Shown here: one piece after another, positions 14,501-21,915 of the stretch
How positions within the stretch are numbered: the first letter of the stretch is position 1
Layout: the number at the start of each line of letters is the position of its first letter
The notes under the pieces: model-generated
Told to the model about the DNA's origin: nothing
Database searches by the model: none
Seen by the model: the letters and a program-made list of their open reading frames with translations, nothing else
Translations under genes and position numbers: made by a program
Virus record (IMG/VR): IMGVR_UViG_3300043661_000106
Coordinates: 1-23,985 of that record
Strand: one strand, 5' to 3'
DNA length: 23,985 bases
DNA from: a virus

Positions 14501-15499
14501 TTACCGGCCCTCACGGAGCGCGCGCTTGAAGTCCCGCATCTTGCCCGGGTAGTTTGGCTTCGCTGCAATCTCTTTGGAAGTGAGGCCAGTCGATGAAGTA
14601 GCTGCGGTGGAGACCGGTTCGGGTGGTTCCGGTGACCGCTGCCTTGTTTTTTGTTTCGTCCCGCCATCAGCAGCGCCCTTTTCCCGGGACGCGCCAGTCT
14701 TCAGCCTCTCGGAGAGGCGACCGACTTCCATGATGGCGGACAGTTCGGACTTCTCAGCCAGCTTCTTCGCGTATTCAGGATGCTTGCCGAGGTAGTACAC
14801 CACTTCGGCGCCGTTATCCTGTTCCATGATTGCTAGCTGTACTCCCGTGTGCATTGGAAGATCTTGATCGACGACTTCGTCCCAGTCGTCATGTGTTTCG
14901 CTGAACTCTTCGACTTGGGTGCGATAGTTCGATAGATTGTTTTCGAGCGTTTGCCGCCGGGTTTTCTCGGCATCTTTGGCGGCTTTATCCGCCAGCGCTT
15001 TATCGACGCCCCAGGCCAGCAGCGCGTCTTCGTATTCCTGGTCGTCCTTGAATTTCGAGCGTTCCGGTCGTGAATTCTTGGTTTCCTCCTTCTTGGCCGG
15101 CGCCTTCTCGCCTTTTTCGAGCGCTTCCAAGCGTTTCTGGAGATCTTCATTCTGCTGTTTCAGTTCGCGGGTGGCGCGTTCGATCTTGCGCTGCACGCGG
15201 CTTGGCCGCTTCGCCGCTGGCCGTTCCTCTTCCTCGCCTTCTTCGTCCTCGTCGGCGGCTTTGGTTTTTGCTTTCCCTTTTTCTACCGGTTCGTCCTTGG
15301 CATCCTGCCAATCGACGTGTGCGGCTTCGAATTCCTCTTCGGTGTCGAAGTCATCGCGCTTGGGCTCTTCGGTGACTTCAGTTTTCGCCGCGGCGCTTTC
15401 TTCCTTCTCTACTTCCAAGCCGTTCTTAGCCAAAGTGTCTTCGATCAGCTCTTGCGTTGCGCCGTGACTGGAAGAGCTGAGAATGATTCCCTTTGCCAT
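14501..15499 (-). CDS. Scaffolding protein, P22 gp8-like
   Basis: A 332-residue, strongly acidic and helical protein (P22 gp8 is 303). Residues 30-100 are Glu/Asp-rich, with an acidic run (DEDEEGEEEE). About 100-200 is a coiled coil (RKIERATRELKQQNEDLQKR, LEALEKG). The C-terminus is basic (KMRDFKRALREGR), matching the coat-binding C-terminal helix-loop-helix known for P22 scaffold. The position immediately before the coat gene supports the call. AAAAGGAG lies about 8 nt before the ATG. It would direct procapsid assembly and leave before or during packaging. Sequence conservation in this family is low, so composition and synteny carry the assignment. Confidence 0.85.
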   Translation of the reverse strand: MAKGIILSSSSHGATQELIEDTLAKNGLEVEKEESAAAKTEVTEEPKRDDFDTEEEFEAAHVDWQDAKDEPVEKGKAKTKAADEDEEGEEEERPAAKRPSRVQRKIERATRELKQQNEDLQKRLEALEKGEKAPAKKEETKNSRPERSKFKDDQEYEDALLAWGVDKALADKAAKDAEKTRRQTLENNLSNYRTQVEEFSETHDDWDEVVDQDLPMHTGVQLAIMEQDNGAEVVYYLGKHPEYAKKLAEKSELSAIMEVGRLSERLKTGASREKGAADGGTKQKTRQRSPEPPEPVSTAATSSTGLTSKEIAAKPNYPGKMRDFKRALREGR

Positions 15500-15515
15500 T
15501 TTCTAATTCTCCTTT

Positions 15516-17567
15516 TTACGGTCCGTAGCAGACGACTTGCACGAATTCGGTGTCGTTCACCGTCGGCGTCAAGCTGTAGGTGAACACCACCGACGTGGTT
15601 GTCGGCGTTCCTGCCGTGAATGTGCCCGCTGGGTTGGTTCCGCCGGCCTGCGTGGCGGTGCACCAGAAAGGTGCGGCGAAGTAAGGCGTCGGAAAGGTGT
15701 AAGTGATGGTCGGCGCAGCGCCGACAGCCGCCGAACCGTTGGTGATGGTGAAACTGATTGGCGAATTCTCACCGAGCGGCACCGATACTGCCGCGCTCGT
15801 GCCCCAATTCGCGCTGAGCACCAGTTTCGCGGCCGTCAGCGGCGTGCCGGTAATGGAGGCGTTGCCCACCAGCGTGCAGCTGGAAGCTGGACAGATGCTT
15901 CCGTTGATGATGGTGTTGGCGCCGCCGTCGATGTGTATGCCGGTAAGTCCCGCGCCGCCGAGCGCAATGCCCGCGCCAGCCGGCTGCTGAATGGTTGTGC
16001 CTTGGAAGTAGTTGTGCGAGCCAGCGCGTGCGTACAGCAGACCGGCGCTGGTCGCCACCACCACCGCGTTATAAATCTGCGAGCCGTAAAAGTTAGCGGT
16101 GCCGGAATTGTCCACGCCGACCAAGTATTCGGGATTGATGATGTCGGCGTAGGAATTGAACGTCGAACCGGCGCCGACCACCACGGCGGCGTTAGTGGTG
16201 CTCGCGCCACTCCAGAAGCTTCCGTAAGAATCCACGGTCGAACTTCCCGCGATGATCAAGCCGCCCGCTGCGCTCGCGCAATATCCCACTCCGGTGAAGA
16301 CGACGGTGGTGTTCAAGCTGCTGCCGCTAACCTGACAAGCCAGGCCACCGAAGGAAAAGATCATGTTCGCCACCACGGTCGAGGGTCCTTGCAGACTCAT
16401 GCCGATGACCGAAGCGCCGTCGTTATTTCCGCAGCCCCAGCCGGTGACGTTGTAAAGCATGATTCGCTGGAAGGGCAGAAGGTTGAAGGTGTTTCCGTTG
16501 CCCCAAGTGTTGTAGCCCAGGCAGGTGAAAGTGATGTCGCGCATCACGTCCACGTTGGGCAGCTGGTAGGGAACTACCGACACGCTGTGCTTCCAGAACG
16601 CTCCGACGGTCGCCGAAAGGCCGGTGAAGGTGAAGTTCGGAACGGCGATGATGTACGTGTTGTTTGTGCCCAGCAGCGTATCGCCGTAAGAGTTCGTGGT
16701 GTCGGGGTCCTGAAACACTTTCGAACTGACCAGCATGGAACCGCTGGGAAGCTGCAGTGGCGCACGGTAGCCGACCGCTAAAGCCCATGCGGCCGTCAGG
16801 TTCGCGGTATCGTCGTCGCCCCAAGCTAAAACTTCGGTGCCGCTGCGGCTAGCATTCGCAGCGTTTGAACAGGTGATCGACGTGGCGCTATTGATTGCGG
16901 TGATGGTGCCCTGTGCCACGTCCAGCGTTCCGTTCTGGTTGTTGGGCCCGATGCCAAAACAGATTTGCCCTACCTTGGCGATCGCGCGCCCGTAGTTATC
17001 CGTTCCGGTGAAGTTTCCGTCCGGCGCGGTGATGGTGTTCTGCGTGTTGATGGTGGTGGCGTCGTTGACGAAGTGCGCATCGGCGAAGACCGTGCTGCAG
17101 CTGGCCGAGCCGCCGCAGTTGGGACTCGCGAATATCTTGTAAGTGTTTCCAGCCGTGGCCGTGGACGAACCAGCCGTCACGCCAAACCAGGTGCTTGTGG
17201 CGGTGTCGAATTCGAACTGGCAGATGGTGACGGCAAGCGCTGTAGCCGTCGGCACGCAACCGTTGATAACGTTGATGGTCTGACCGTTCGCGGAGTACGG
17301 CGCATAGGTGACCGTGAAGCCGCCGGTCCCGTTCTGCGCGAAGATTACGCTGACGCTGGCTTGCGCCGGTGTGGGCACGCCAGTGAACTGGAAGGCGGTC
17401 ACGTTCTGCGACAGCGTGACTTTGAAGTTCTTCCAGCCGTTGGAATCGATCGGCGCCTGCACCACGCCAGCCGGACTCGTCGGAAGAACCAGCTGCGCGC
17501 GCGCCGTGCTTGAGCGTCCAAGGAAAACAATTAGCAACAGAAGCGCAATCAAATATTGCTTTCGCAT
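15516..17567 (-). CDS. Signal-peptide-bearing tailspike-like beta-helix protein
   Basis: A 683-residue protein. Residues 1-24 are a Sec signal peptide (MRKQYLIALLLLIVFLG, then ARA|Q). About residues 40-130 are a small beta domain found on phage fibres (FKVTLSQNVTAFQFTGVPTP, VNVING-like strands, FEFDTATSTWFGV). DDDTANLTAAWALAVGYRAP followed by LQLPSGSMLVSS resembles the start of pectate-lyase-type beta-helices. Repetitive beta sequence continues to about 610. The last 63 residues are a two-cysteine domain (APFWCTAT ... VVCYGP) shared with two fibre-like proteins in the window. It lies between portal and scaffold, an unusual site for a spike, and its ATG overlaps the portal stop (TAATG). Polysaccharide binding or cleavage is plausible; no catalytic residues were identified. 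Confidence 0.8.
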   Translation of the reverse strand: MRKQYLIALLLLIVFLGRSSTARAQLVLPTSPAGVVQAPIDSNGWKNFKVTLSQNVTAFQFTGVPTPAQASVSVIFAQNGTGGFTVTYAPYSANGQTINVINGCVPTATALAVTICQFEFDTATSTWFGVTAGSSTATAGNTYKIFASPNCGGSASCSTVFADAHFVNDATTINTQNTITAPDGNFTGTDNYGRAIAKVGQICFGIGPNNQNGTLDVAQGTITAINSATSITCSNAANASRSGTEVLAWGDDDTANLTAAWALAVGYRAPLQLPSGSMLVSSKVFQDPDTTNSYGDTLLGTNNTYIIAVPNFTFTGLSATVGAFWKHSVSVVPYQLPNVDVMRDITFTCLGYNTWGNGNTFNLLPFQRIMLYNVTGWGCGNNDGASVIGMSLQGPSTVVANMIFSFGGLACQVSGSSLNTTVVFTGVGYCASAAGGLIIAGSSTVDSYGSFWSGASTTNAAVVVGAGSTFNSYADIINPEYLVGVDNSGTANFYGSQIYNAVVVATSAGLLYARAGSHNYFQGTTIQQPAGAGIALGGAGLTGIHIDGGANTIINGSICPASSCTLVGNASITGTPLTAAKLVLSANWGTSAAVSVPLGENSPISFTITNGSAAVGAAPTITYTFPTPYFAAPFWCTATQAGGTNPAGTFTAGTPTTTSVVFTYSLTPTVNDTEFVQVVCYGP

Positions 17568-19783
17568 TATTGCGGCCCTCCGGATGTTCCTTGCACCGGC
17601 GTGGCTGGTGCGGCTGGGGTGATCGGCATGGTTTTAGGCTCGACTTCTCCGGGCATTTCGGGCGTAGCTGGCGCGGCGCCGGCGTCCTGTTCGATTCCTA
17701 TATTTGCGTGCAGCTGCAGCATGCGGTCCTTGATGATGTCGAGCTCGGCCTGCATGGCTTGCACACCGGCTGCGGCGTTGGACTTGAGCAGCGCTTCGAT
17801 CATTCCGGCCTGCGCGTTGAAGTTCGCGATGCGTTCGCGACTTTCCAGCTCGAGGCGTTTTGTGCGGATGGTGTCGGTGGCGCGCGCGAGTTCGGCCACC
17901 ATCTGCTGCTTTTCTTGGGTGAACTGCGCAATCTGCGCCTGCAGCGCCTGCAGCTGGGTGGCTGGGTCGGTGGGGTCGTTGTCCTGCAGATTCGGCGGCA
18001 GCATCTTCTTCGCGCGGTCGCTCAGCACATTGCCGCCAGGGAAGTCGCCGTACTTTAGCCACACATCGCCGAAGACAGGGAAGAGCGAGGGCTCGGATTC
18101 AATCAGCGCGCCGATGGCTTTGAAGGCTTCCTTGCGTGCGGTGCGGTACTGCGGTCCGGCGGATAGCGTGACGTCGTAGTCACCCTTTCCGACGTCGTAA
18201 ACCTTCTTCAGAATCTTGGGGTTGATCATGGTCATCGCTTGCTCTTTCTGCGAGCCAGGGTCGTCGCCATCGTTCTGCGAGTTGTAGAGGATTGCGGTCT
18301 TAACAGAGTCGTCCGGATTGATGATTCGATTGATGCGCGGCGCGTCGATGTACCGCGGATAAAGATCGAGAATTATTTTCCCGCCCCAGCGAACTGCGCG
18401 GTTCAGGTTGTCCGACCAGTTGATAGTGCCGGTGCCTTGCGCTTGTTCGCGCGAGAGAATTCCGAAAGCGGATTCGTTGGGGTTGGGCTGCTCGCCCGGA
18501 CCGCTGCCGTAAATTCCGATGACCGACTTCATGTCGTAGTCGGCCTGCTGAATCAGCATGTGCATCGCCTGGATGGGCGGTTCGCGGTTTGCGCGCGTCG
18601 GTGGCGGCAGCTGCTTGCCGTCCTGGTCGTAGGCTTTGAAATACATGTACGGGTAGTTCTTGCGGTTCATCTGCCGGTACTCTTCTTCGTGTCCAGCGAT
18701 GGAACCTTCCGCGACGAACAACGGGTCTTTGCCAGTGAGATCCACTTGCTCGACCGCGCGCGTCACCATGAAGTCGTAAATGCGCTGCGCGTCGCGGTAG
18801 TCCCGCACGATGCCGGCGCGATAGACGCCGCCGTTGACGTTCAGGCGCACGCCGGAAAGCTCCACAATCGGGATGTACATGCCTTTATAGGTTTTGCGCT
18901 TCAGCACTTCGAGGCCGTTGTGCTTGACCCAGCAGACTTCGCGCGCCACACAGTCGCGGCGGCCGGCGATCATTCCTTTGTCGCCTTTGAATTTGTCGCT
19001 GTAGGTGGTTCTGCCGTCGTCTAACAGCAGCAGTTCTTTGCGCGTGAGTTCGAGCCACCAATATTCCGCAACGCGCACGCCGTCCTTCACCACCCAAGTC
19101 GGTTCCGCGTTGCCCATGTCGGTGGGAAGTCCCAGCTTGATGATTTCGGTCTTGCCGAATTCTTCCTCGTATGCTTCTTTGCTGAAGTTTTCGACGACGT
19201 GGCACCACAGCGGATCCGAACCGTCCGGCTTCCTGATCGGCGACATATAGACGGCGAAAGCGTTTTCGATTCCCACGATGCGCGGCTCTTGCTGGAAGGC
19301 GCTGTCGTCATCGCCGGGCACGTCGGTGATGTACTGGTTCTGAATGCGCCAGTAGTCCCAGCCGATACGCAGCATCATGTCGTAGGACTGGTCGTACACC
19401 GTGTCGGCAAAGCTCGCGACTTCGATATGCCGCAGCACGCCCTGATTGATAGCGGCGATTTCTTCGTCCGCACCTGAGCCCACCGGGTCCACAATCAGCG
19501 CTGGCCGGTGCTGGCGTTCTTCGCCGGTAAACTGGCGCAGGAAAGAAGGCGCGCGATTGACCACTAGACACGGCTTTCCTTCCAGCTCGCGGTTGGCGGC
19601 GACGGACTCATCCCACTGTCCCGTACCGATGGAGAACTTCAGGTCTTCGAGGCCCTGCTTGCGGGATTTCGATTCAGATTCTGCGGTGAGCTTGTAACGC
19701 TTAAGCGACTTCTCTATGAGCGCAGCATCCTTTTCCAGCTTTTTGCTGCGGTTCCTGCTCTTGGACGTCACTACAACGGGCAT
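17567..19783 (-). CDS. Portal protein, P22 gp1-like
   Basis: A 738-residue protein, near the P22 portal length of 725. The N-terminus has VNRAPSFLRQFTGEERQHRP, typical of the P22-portal family, then DTVYDQSYDMMLRIGWDYWR. The core contains VYRAGIVRDYRDAQRIYDFM, the RDxQRxYN-type segment of P22 portals, and YPYMYFKAYDQDGKQLPPP. About 605-690 form a long coiled coil (LQALQAQIAQFTQEKQQMVA onward), equivalent to the C-terminal barrel, followed by a Pro-rich end. It forms the dodecameric DNA channel at one vertex. It starts directly after the preceding stop (TAAATG), suggesting coupled translation. Confidence 0.9.
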   Translation of the reverse strand: MPVVVTSKSRNRSKKLEKDAALIEKSLKRYKLTAESESKSRKQGLEDLKFSIGTGQWDESVAANRELEGKPCLVVNRAPSFLRQFTGEERQHRPALIVDPVGSGADEEIAAINQGVLRHIEVASFADTVYDQSYDMMLRIGWDYWRIQNQYITDVPGDDDSAFQQEPRIVGIENAFAVYMSPIRKPDGSDPLWCHVVENFSKEAYEEEFGKTEIIKLGLPTDMGNAEPTWVVKDGVRVAEYWWLELTRKELLLLDDGRTTYSDKFKGDKGMIAGRRDCVAREVCWVKHNGLEVLKRKTYKGMYIPIVELSGVRLNVNGGVYRAGIVRDYRDAQRIYDFMVTRAVEQVDLTGKDPLFVAEGSIAGHEEEYRQMNRKNYPYMYFKAYDQDGKQLPPPTRANREPPIQAMHMLIQQADYDMKSVIGIYGSGPGEQPNPNESAFGILSREQAQGTGTINWSDNLNRAVRWGGKIILDLYPRYIDAPRINRIINPDDSVKTAILYNSQNDGDDPGSQKEQAMTMINPKILKKVYDVGKGDYDVTLSAGPQYRTARKEAFKAIGALIESEPSLFPVFGDVWLKYGDFPGGNVLSDRAKKMLPPNLQDNDPTDPATQLQALQAQIAQFTQEKQQMVAELARATDTIRTKRLELESRERIANFNAQAGMIEALLKSNAAAGVQAMQAELDIIKDRMLQLHANIGIEQDAGAAPATPEMPGEVEPKTMPITPAAPATPVQGTSGGPQ

Positions 19784-20014
19784 TTAGCCGAATAGTTTCT
19801 TGAACCAGCCAGCCACCGGCGGCGGCGTGTACGGTTGCGGCGCTTCTTCATCGTGGATGACGACTGGTTCTTCGAAAGGGAAGTCTGCGGGCGGCGGTTC
19901 CACCGGCGCTTCGACTTCAACGTGCGCGACGTACTTGTCCTGGTCCACCGGAATGATCTTCAGCAGCTTGATTCGCCGCGCTCTTTTTACCGCCTTGCTG
20001 GTTGGTTTCGCCAT
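19784..20014 (-). CDS. Small protein, unknown function, before the portal gene
   Basis: A 76-residue protein. The N-terminus is basic (KAVKRARRIKLLKI), the middle is acidic and Pro-rich (VEAPVEPPPADFPFEEPVVI), and the end is a short amphipathic motif (GWFKKLFG). AAGGAG lies 7 nt before the ATG, so this start is firm. The longer open frame upstream is a shadow of the neighbouring gene. Its stop codon is followed directly by the portal ATG. No family was recognised. Confidence 0.7.
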   Translation of the reverse strand: MAKPTSKAVKRARRIKLLKIIPVDQDKYVAHVEVEAPVEPPPADFPFEEPVVIHDEEAPQPYTPPPVAGWFKKLFG

Positions 20015-20024
20015 CGTTTTCTCC

Positions 20025-20276
20025 TTAGCTTTTGAGCCATCTATTTTCTGGCGTTGCCGAAACTCCGCGCGCCATGTCCGACAACTTGCCCATCCCGGGA
20101 TATTTCGCAGCCACCTTCGCGCGTACCGTGGCTTTCTCTTTCGACGTGCCGTTGCCGCTGACCCGGGCGAGCGCATTGCGCGCGTGCGATCTGTCGTGAA
20201 TCGGGTATCGTCGGCCGGGAAGAGCAAACCCCTTGGTGGGTATTTTCCTACGAGCTGCTGCCGTCAGTTGCGCCAT
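20025..20276 (-). CDS. Small basic phage protein with ALPGRRYPI/HARNALARV motif
   Basis: An 83-residue basic protein with the block KGFALPGRRYPIHDRSHARN followed by ALARVSGNGTSKEKATVRAK. I recognise this block as recurrent in small phage and bacterial proteins of unknown function. GGAGG lies 5 nt before the ATG at 20276. This site decides the start over an ATG 15 nt upstream and places the start inside the end of the GroES-like gene (29-nt overlap). The function is unknown. The high Lys/Arg content suggests binding to nucleic acid or acidic proteins. Confidence 0.75.
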   Translation of the reverse strand: MAQLTAAARRKIPTKGFALPGRRYPIHDRSHARNALARVSGNGTSKEKATVRAKVAAKYPGMGKLSDMARGVSATPENRWLKS

Positions 20277-20736
20277 TCGGTCCTCCGACAATCACGCGAA
20301 TATCTGCTTCCTGACAAAGGCAAATGTACGTGCCGTCCTTCGCTACCCAGCCAGCATCCACGCTTTGATAATCGTGGTGCGGTCCGATGATCACTTCCAT
20401 GCCCGGCGCGACTTCCGTTTCGAGGAAGTCGCCATCGAACCAGCGGCCCGGTCCCACCTTCAAGATCACGCCGCGGCGCGAATGAATCTGTTCAACGGCT
20501 GCGGTTTCCGGCCGGATGATGCGCTCGTACTTCAGCTTCTCGGTAAAGATGCGTACGAGTATGCGGTCGCGCAGCGGAATGAGATCAAGCGGGTCGAAGC
20601 CTGGCCGGCCTGGCGTTTCGTGCCAGCCGCCGTCGCCGTAGTGCGGACTTACCCAGGTGTCGGACGCTTGATGACGGCGCTTGATGTCTTGGACTGTGAG
20701 CGTAGACGTACTATCGCCGGTTTGCAGCGGAACCAT
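20248..20736 (-). CDS. GroES-like co-chaperonin with N-terminal extension
   Basis: A 162-residue protein. Residues 52-157 match the GroES fold. LIPLRDRILVR is the first strand, and a mobile-loop-length segment with hydrophobic IIR sits where bacterial GroES has its IVL-type tripeptide. SRRGVILKVGPGRW is the family's strongest motif. VAPGMEVIIGP follows, then a roof-like insert, and GTYICLCQEADIRVIV closes the domain. The first 51 residues are an extension of unknown role (His/Gly/Trp/Pro-rich). No GroEL is in the window, so it would act with host GroEL to fold phage proteins such as coat, as T4 gp31 does. The ATG at 20736 starts just after the upstream gene but lacks a good ribosome binding site, so the start is less certain. 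Confidence 0.8.
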   Translation of the reverse strand: MVPLQTGDSTSTLTVQDIKRRHQASDTWVSPHYGDGGWHETPGRPGFDPLDLIPLRDRILVRIFTEKLKYERIIRPETAAVEQIHSRRGVILKVGPGRWFDGDFLETEVAPGMEVIIGPHHDYQSVDAGWVAKDGTYICLCQEADIRVIVGGPNGATDGSSS

Positions 20737-20752
20737 CGGTTTTCGCGACGAA

Positions 20753-20986
20753 CTAGTTGACAATATCGTCGGGAGGTTTCTTTGCTTGTGGTCCAGGTAA
20801 TTCGGATGCGGGCACATCTTTCCAAGCGCCGTCTTCGATCACTACGTCGCCGGAACTCATGCCGATTACTGCGATGATGACGTTGTTCTTGACGAACACG
20901 ACAGCGATGCCGGACCAGAAGATTAGGTCGGCTTCGATGTTGGTGACTACGTTTTCGCCGGCTTTGCGCAGCCAGTACTTTTTCAT
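20753..20986 (-). CDS. Small protein, unknown function
   Basis: A 77-residue protein beginning MKKYWLRKAGENVVTNIEAD. A hydrophobic middle (WSGIAVVFVKNNVIIAVIG) reads more like alternating beta strands than a membrane helix. The Pro/Lys-rich end is PQAKKPPDDIVN. The ATG overlaps the stop of the upstream small gene (ATGA), which chooses this start over ATGs farther upstream in the frame. No family was recognised. Confidence 0.65.
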   Translation of the reverse strand: MKKYWLRKAGENVVTNIEADLIFWSGIAVVFVKNNVIIAVIGMSSGDVVIEDGAWKDVPASELPGPQAKKPPDDIVN

Positions 20987-21153
20987 CGCAAGGTGTACCT
21001 GTATGACGCGATGGTCTTCAGTGTGAGCGGGACCGTTTTGTACTTCGCGCCATCGCTGCCCTGCGTGATGCACACCCAACTCTGCGAACCGACGCTGCCG
21101 AACTTCAGCTGCAGGTTACGCTCGGCGCTCTGCTGCTTGGGATTGTTGCTCAA
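20983..21153 (-). CDS. Small protein with TTG start, unknown function
   Basis: A 56-residue protein read from a TTG three bases after the preceding stop. It begins with SNNPKQQSAERNLQLKFGSV and continues with short beta-like stretches (SWVCITQGSDG, YKTVPLTLKTI). Tight spacing on both sides (3 nt upstream, ATGA overlap downstream) and protein-like composition support it. The lack of an ATG makes it easy to miss. The function is unknown. Confidence 0.6.
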   Translation of the reverse strand: MSNNPKQQSAERNLQLKFGSVGSQSWVCITQGSDGAKYKTVPLTLKTIASYRYTLR

Positions 21154-21156
21154 AAC

Positions 21157-21333
21157 TTATTTCTTGCCTTTCTCGGTGCTTCCGCAAGCCCGGGAATTGC
21201 CGAAGTAGCTGCTGGGAAGTCCGCCGCTGCCCGCTTTTACCTTGGGCGTCTTCTCCGTCGAGCTGATCGACTTGGCGTTCGCGGTGCGCCCGCCGGTGGC
21301 TTGCTCTGCTTTGCTTCCTTTGCTTTTGCTCAC
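21157..21333 (-). CDS. Small Lys/Ser/Gly-rich protein with GTG start, unknown function
   Basis: A 58-residue protein starting at a GTG that overlaps the upstream stop (GTGA). The sequence is basic and low-complexity (SKSKGSKAEQATGGRTANAK, then GSGGLPSSYFGNSRACGSTE). It is probably unstructured. Tight coupling to its neighbours on both sides is the main evidence that it is a gene. No family was recognised. Confidence 0.6.
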   Translation of the reverse strand: MSKSKGSKAEQATGGRTANAKSISSTEKTPKVKAGSGGLPSSYFGNSRACGSTEKGKK

Positions 21334-21683
21334 GATGGCACTCCTTCGGTGCGAGCCGCTCGAGCGTTCTTGTGCATGGAGCCGACGCCGCGAACAGCTG
21401 GAAGTTCCTTGGCCGTTTGCTTCTCTGCGTTGCCAGTGGCTTCATCGTCGGGCTCATCTTCGGCCCGTCCGTTCAGTGGAAGATTGGTGTGCCGCGCGAT
21501 GTGCGCCGCAGCGCGGTCGCCTTCATCCGCACCGAACTGGAACTCGCGCGGGTCGTGCTGATAGCCCGAGAACACGTGCTTCACGATATGCCCGCCACCC
21601 AGCTTCGGGTGAATCTCGATGTGCGAAAGAACTTTCGGTCCAACCTTGGGTGGTTTTGCTGATGCTGCGACTATGCCGGCCAT
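21330..21683 (-). CDS. Phage protein of unknown function (HIEIHP ... HIARH)
   Basis: A 117-residue protein. The first half has SHIEIHPKLGGGHIVKHVFS, then GADEGDRAAAHIARH, a pattern I recognise from small phage proteins of unknown function. The second half is Glu/Lys/Arg-rich and probably disordered. AAGGAG lies 6-7 nt before the ATG at 21683, fixing the start. The gene follows the KTSC-domain gene by 16 nt. The histidines are notable but do not form a known metal-binding motif. Confidence 0.7.
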   Translation of the reverse strand: MAGIVAASAKPPKVGPKVLSHIEIHPKLGGGHIVKHVFSGYQHDPREFQFGADEGDRAAAHIARHTNLPLNGRAEDEPDDEATGNAEKQTAKELPAVRGVGSMHKNARAARTEGVPS

Positions 21684-21699
21684 GTTGTCTCCTTTTCTT

Positions 21700-21915
21700 T
21701 TATTCTCCCGCCTTCGTATGTTTGAATTTGCCCGCAATGTGCTTGCCAAAGTGCCCGCCAATCGATTCTTGGCGCTGGAACTCAGCGATGTGATCGGCGG
21801 TGAAGCCGTGGTACTGATAGACCTGGCCGCTGTGGAATTCCACTTCGAGGATGTTCTTCTCTGCGTCGTGACCGATGGACTTGATGGCCGACGATTTGAC
21901 TGGTTTTCGCTCCAT
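21700..21915 (-). CDS. KTSC-domain protein
   Basis: A 71-residue protein that is essentially one KTSC domain. It has VKSSAIKSIGHDAEKNILEV, EFHSGQVYQYHGF, then a helix (ADHIAEFQRQ) and GGHFGKHIAGKF at the end. The domain occurs in many phages and bacteria, alone or fused to other domains; an RNA-binding or RNA-processing role has been suggested for the family but is not established. The ATG overlaps the large terminase stop (TAATG). An ATG four codons earlier is possible. The final Cys of the family's KTSC signature is not evident. Confidence 0.85.
   Translation of the reverse strand: MERKPVKSSAIKSIGHDAEKNILEVEFHSGQVYQYHGFTADHIAEFQRQESIGGHFGKHIAGKFKHTKAGE

Noticed and set aside
15537-16781. 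Long plus-strand ORF (414 residues) opposite the tailspike-like gene
   Set aside because: Arg/Gly/His/Val-rich with no recognisable domain. It is the antisense shadow of a GC-biased, Thr/Gly-rich gene that has a signal peptide and fibre domains.
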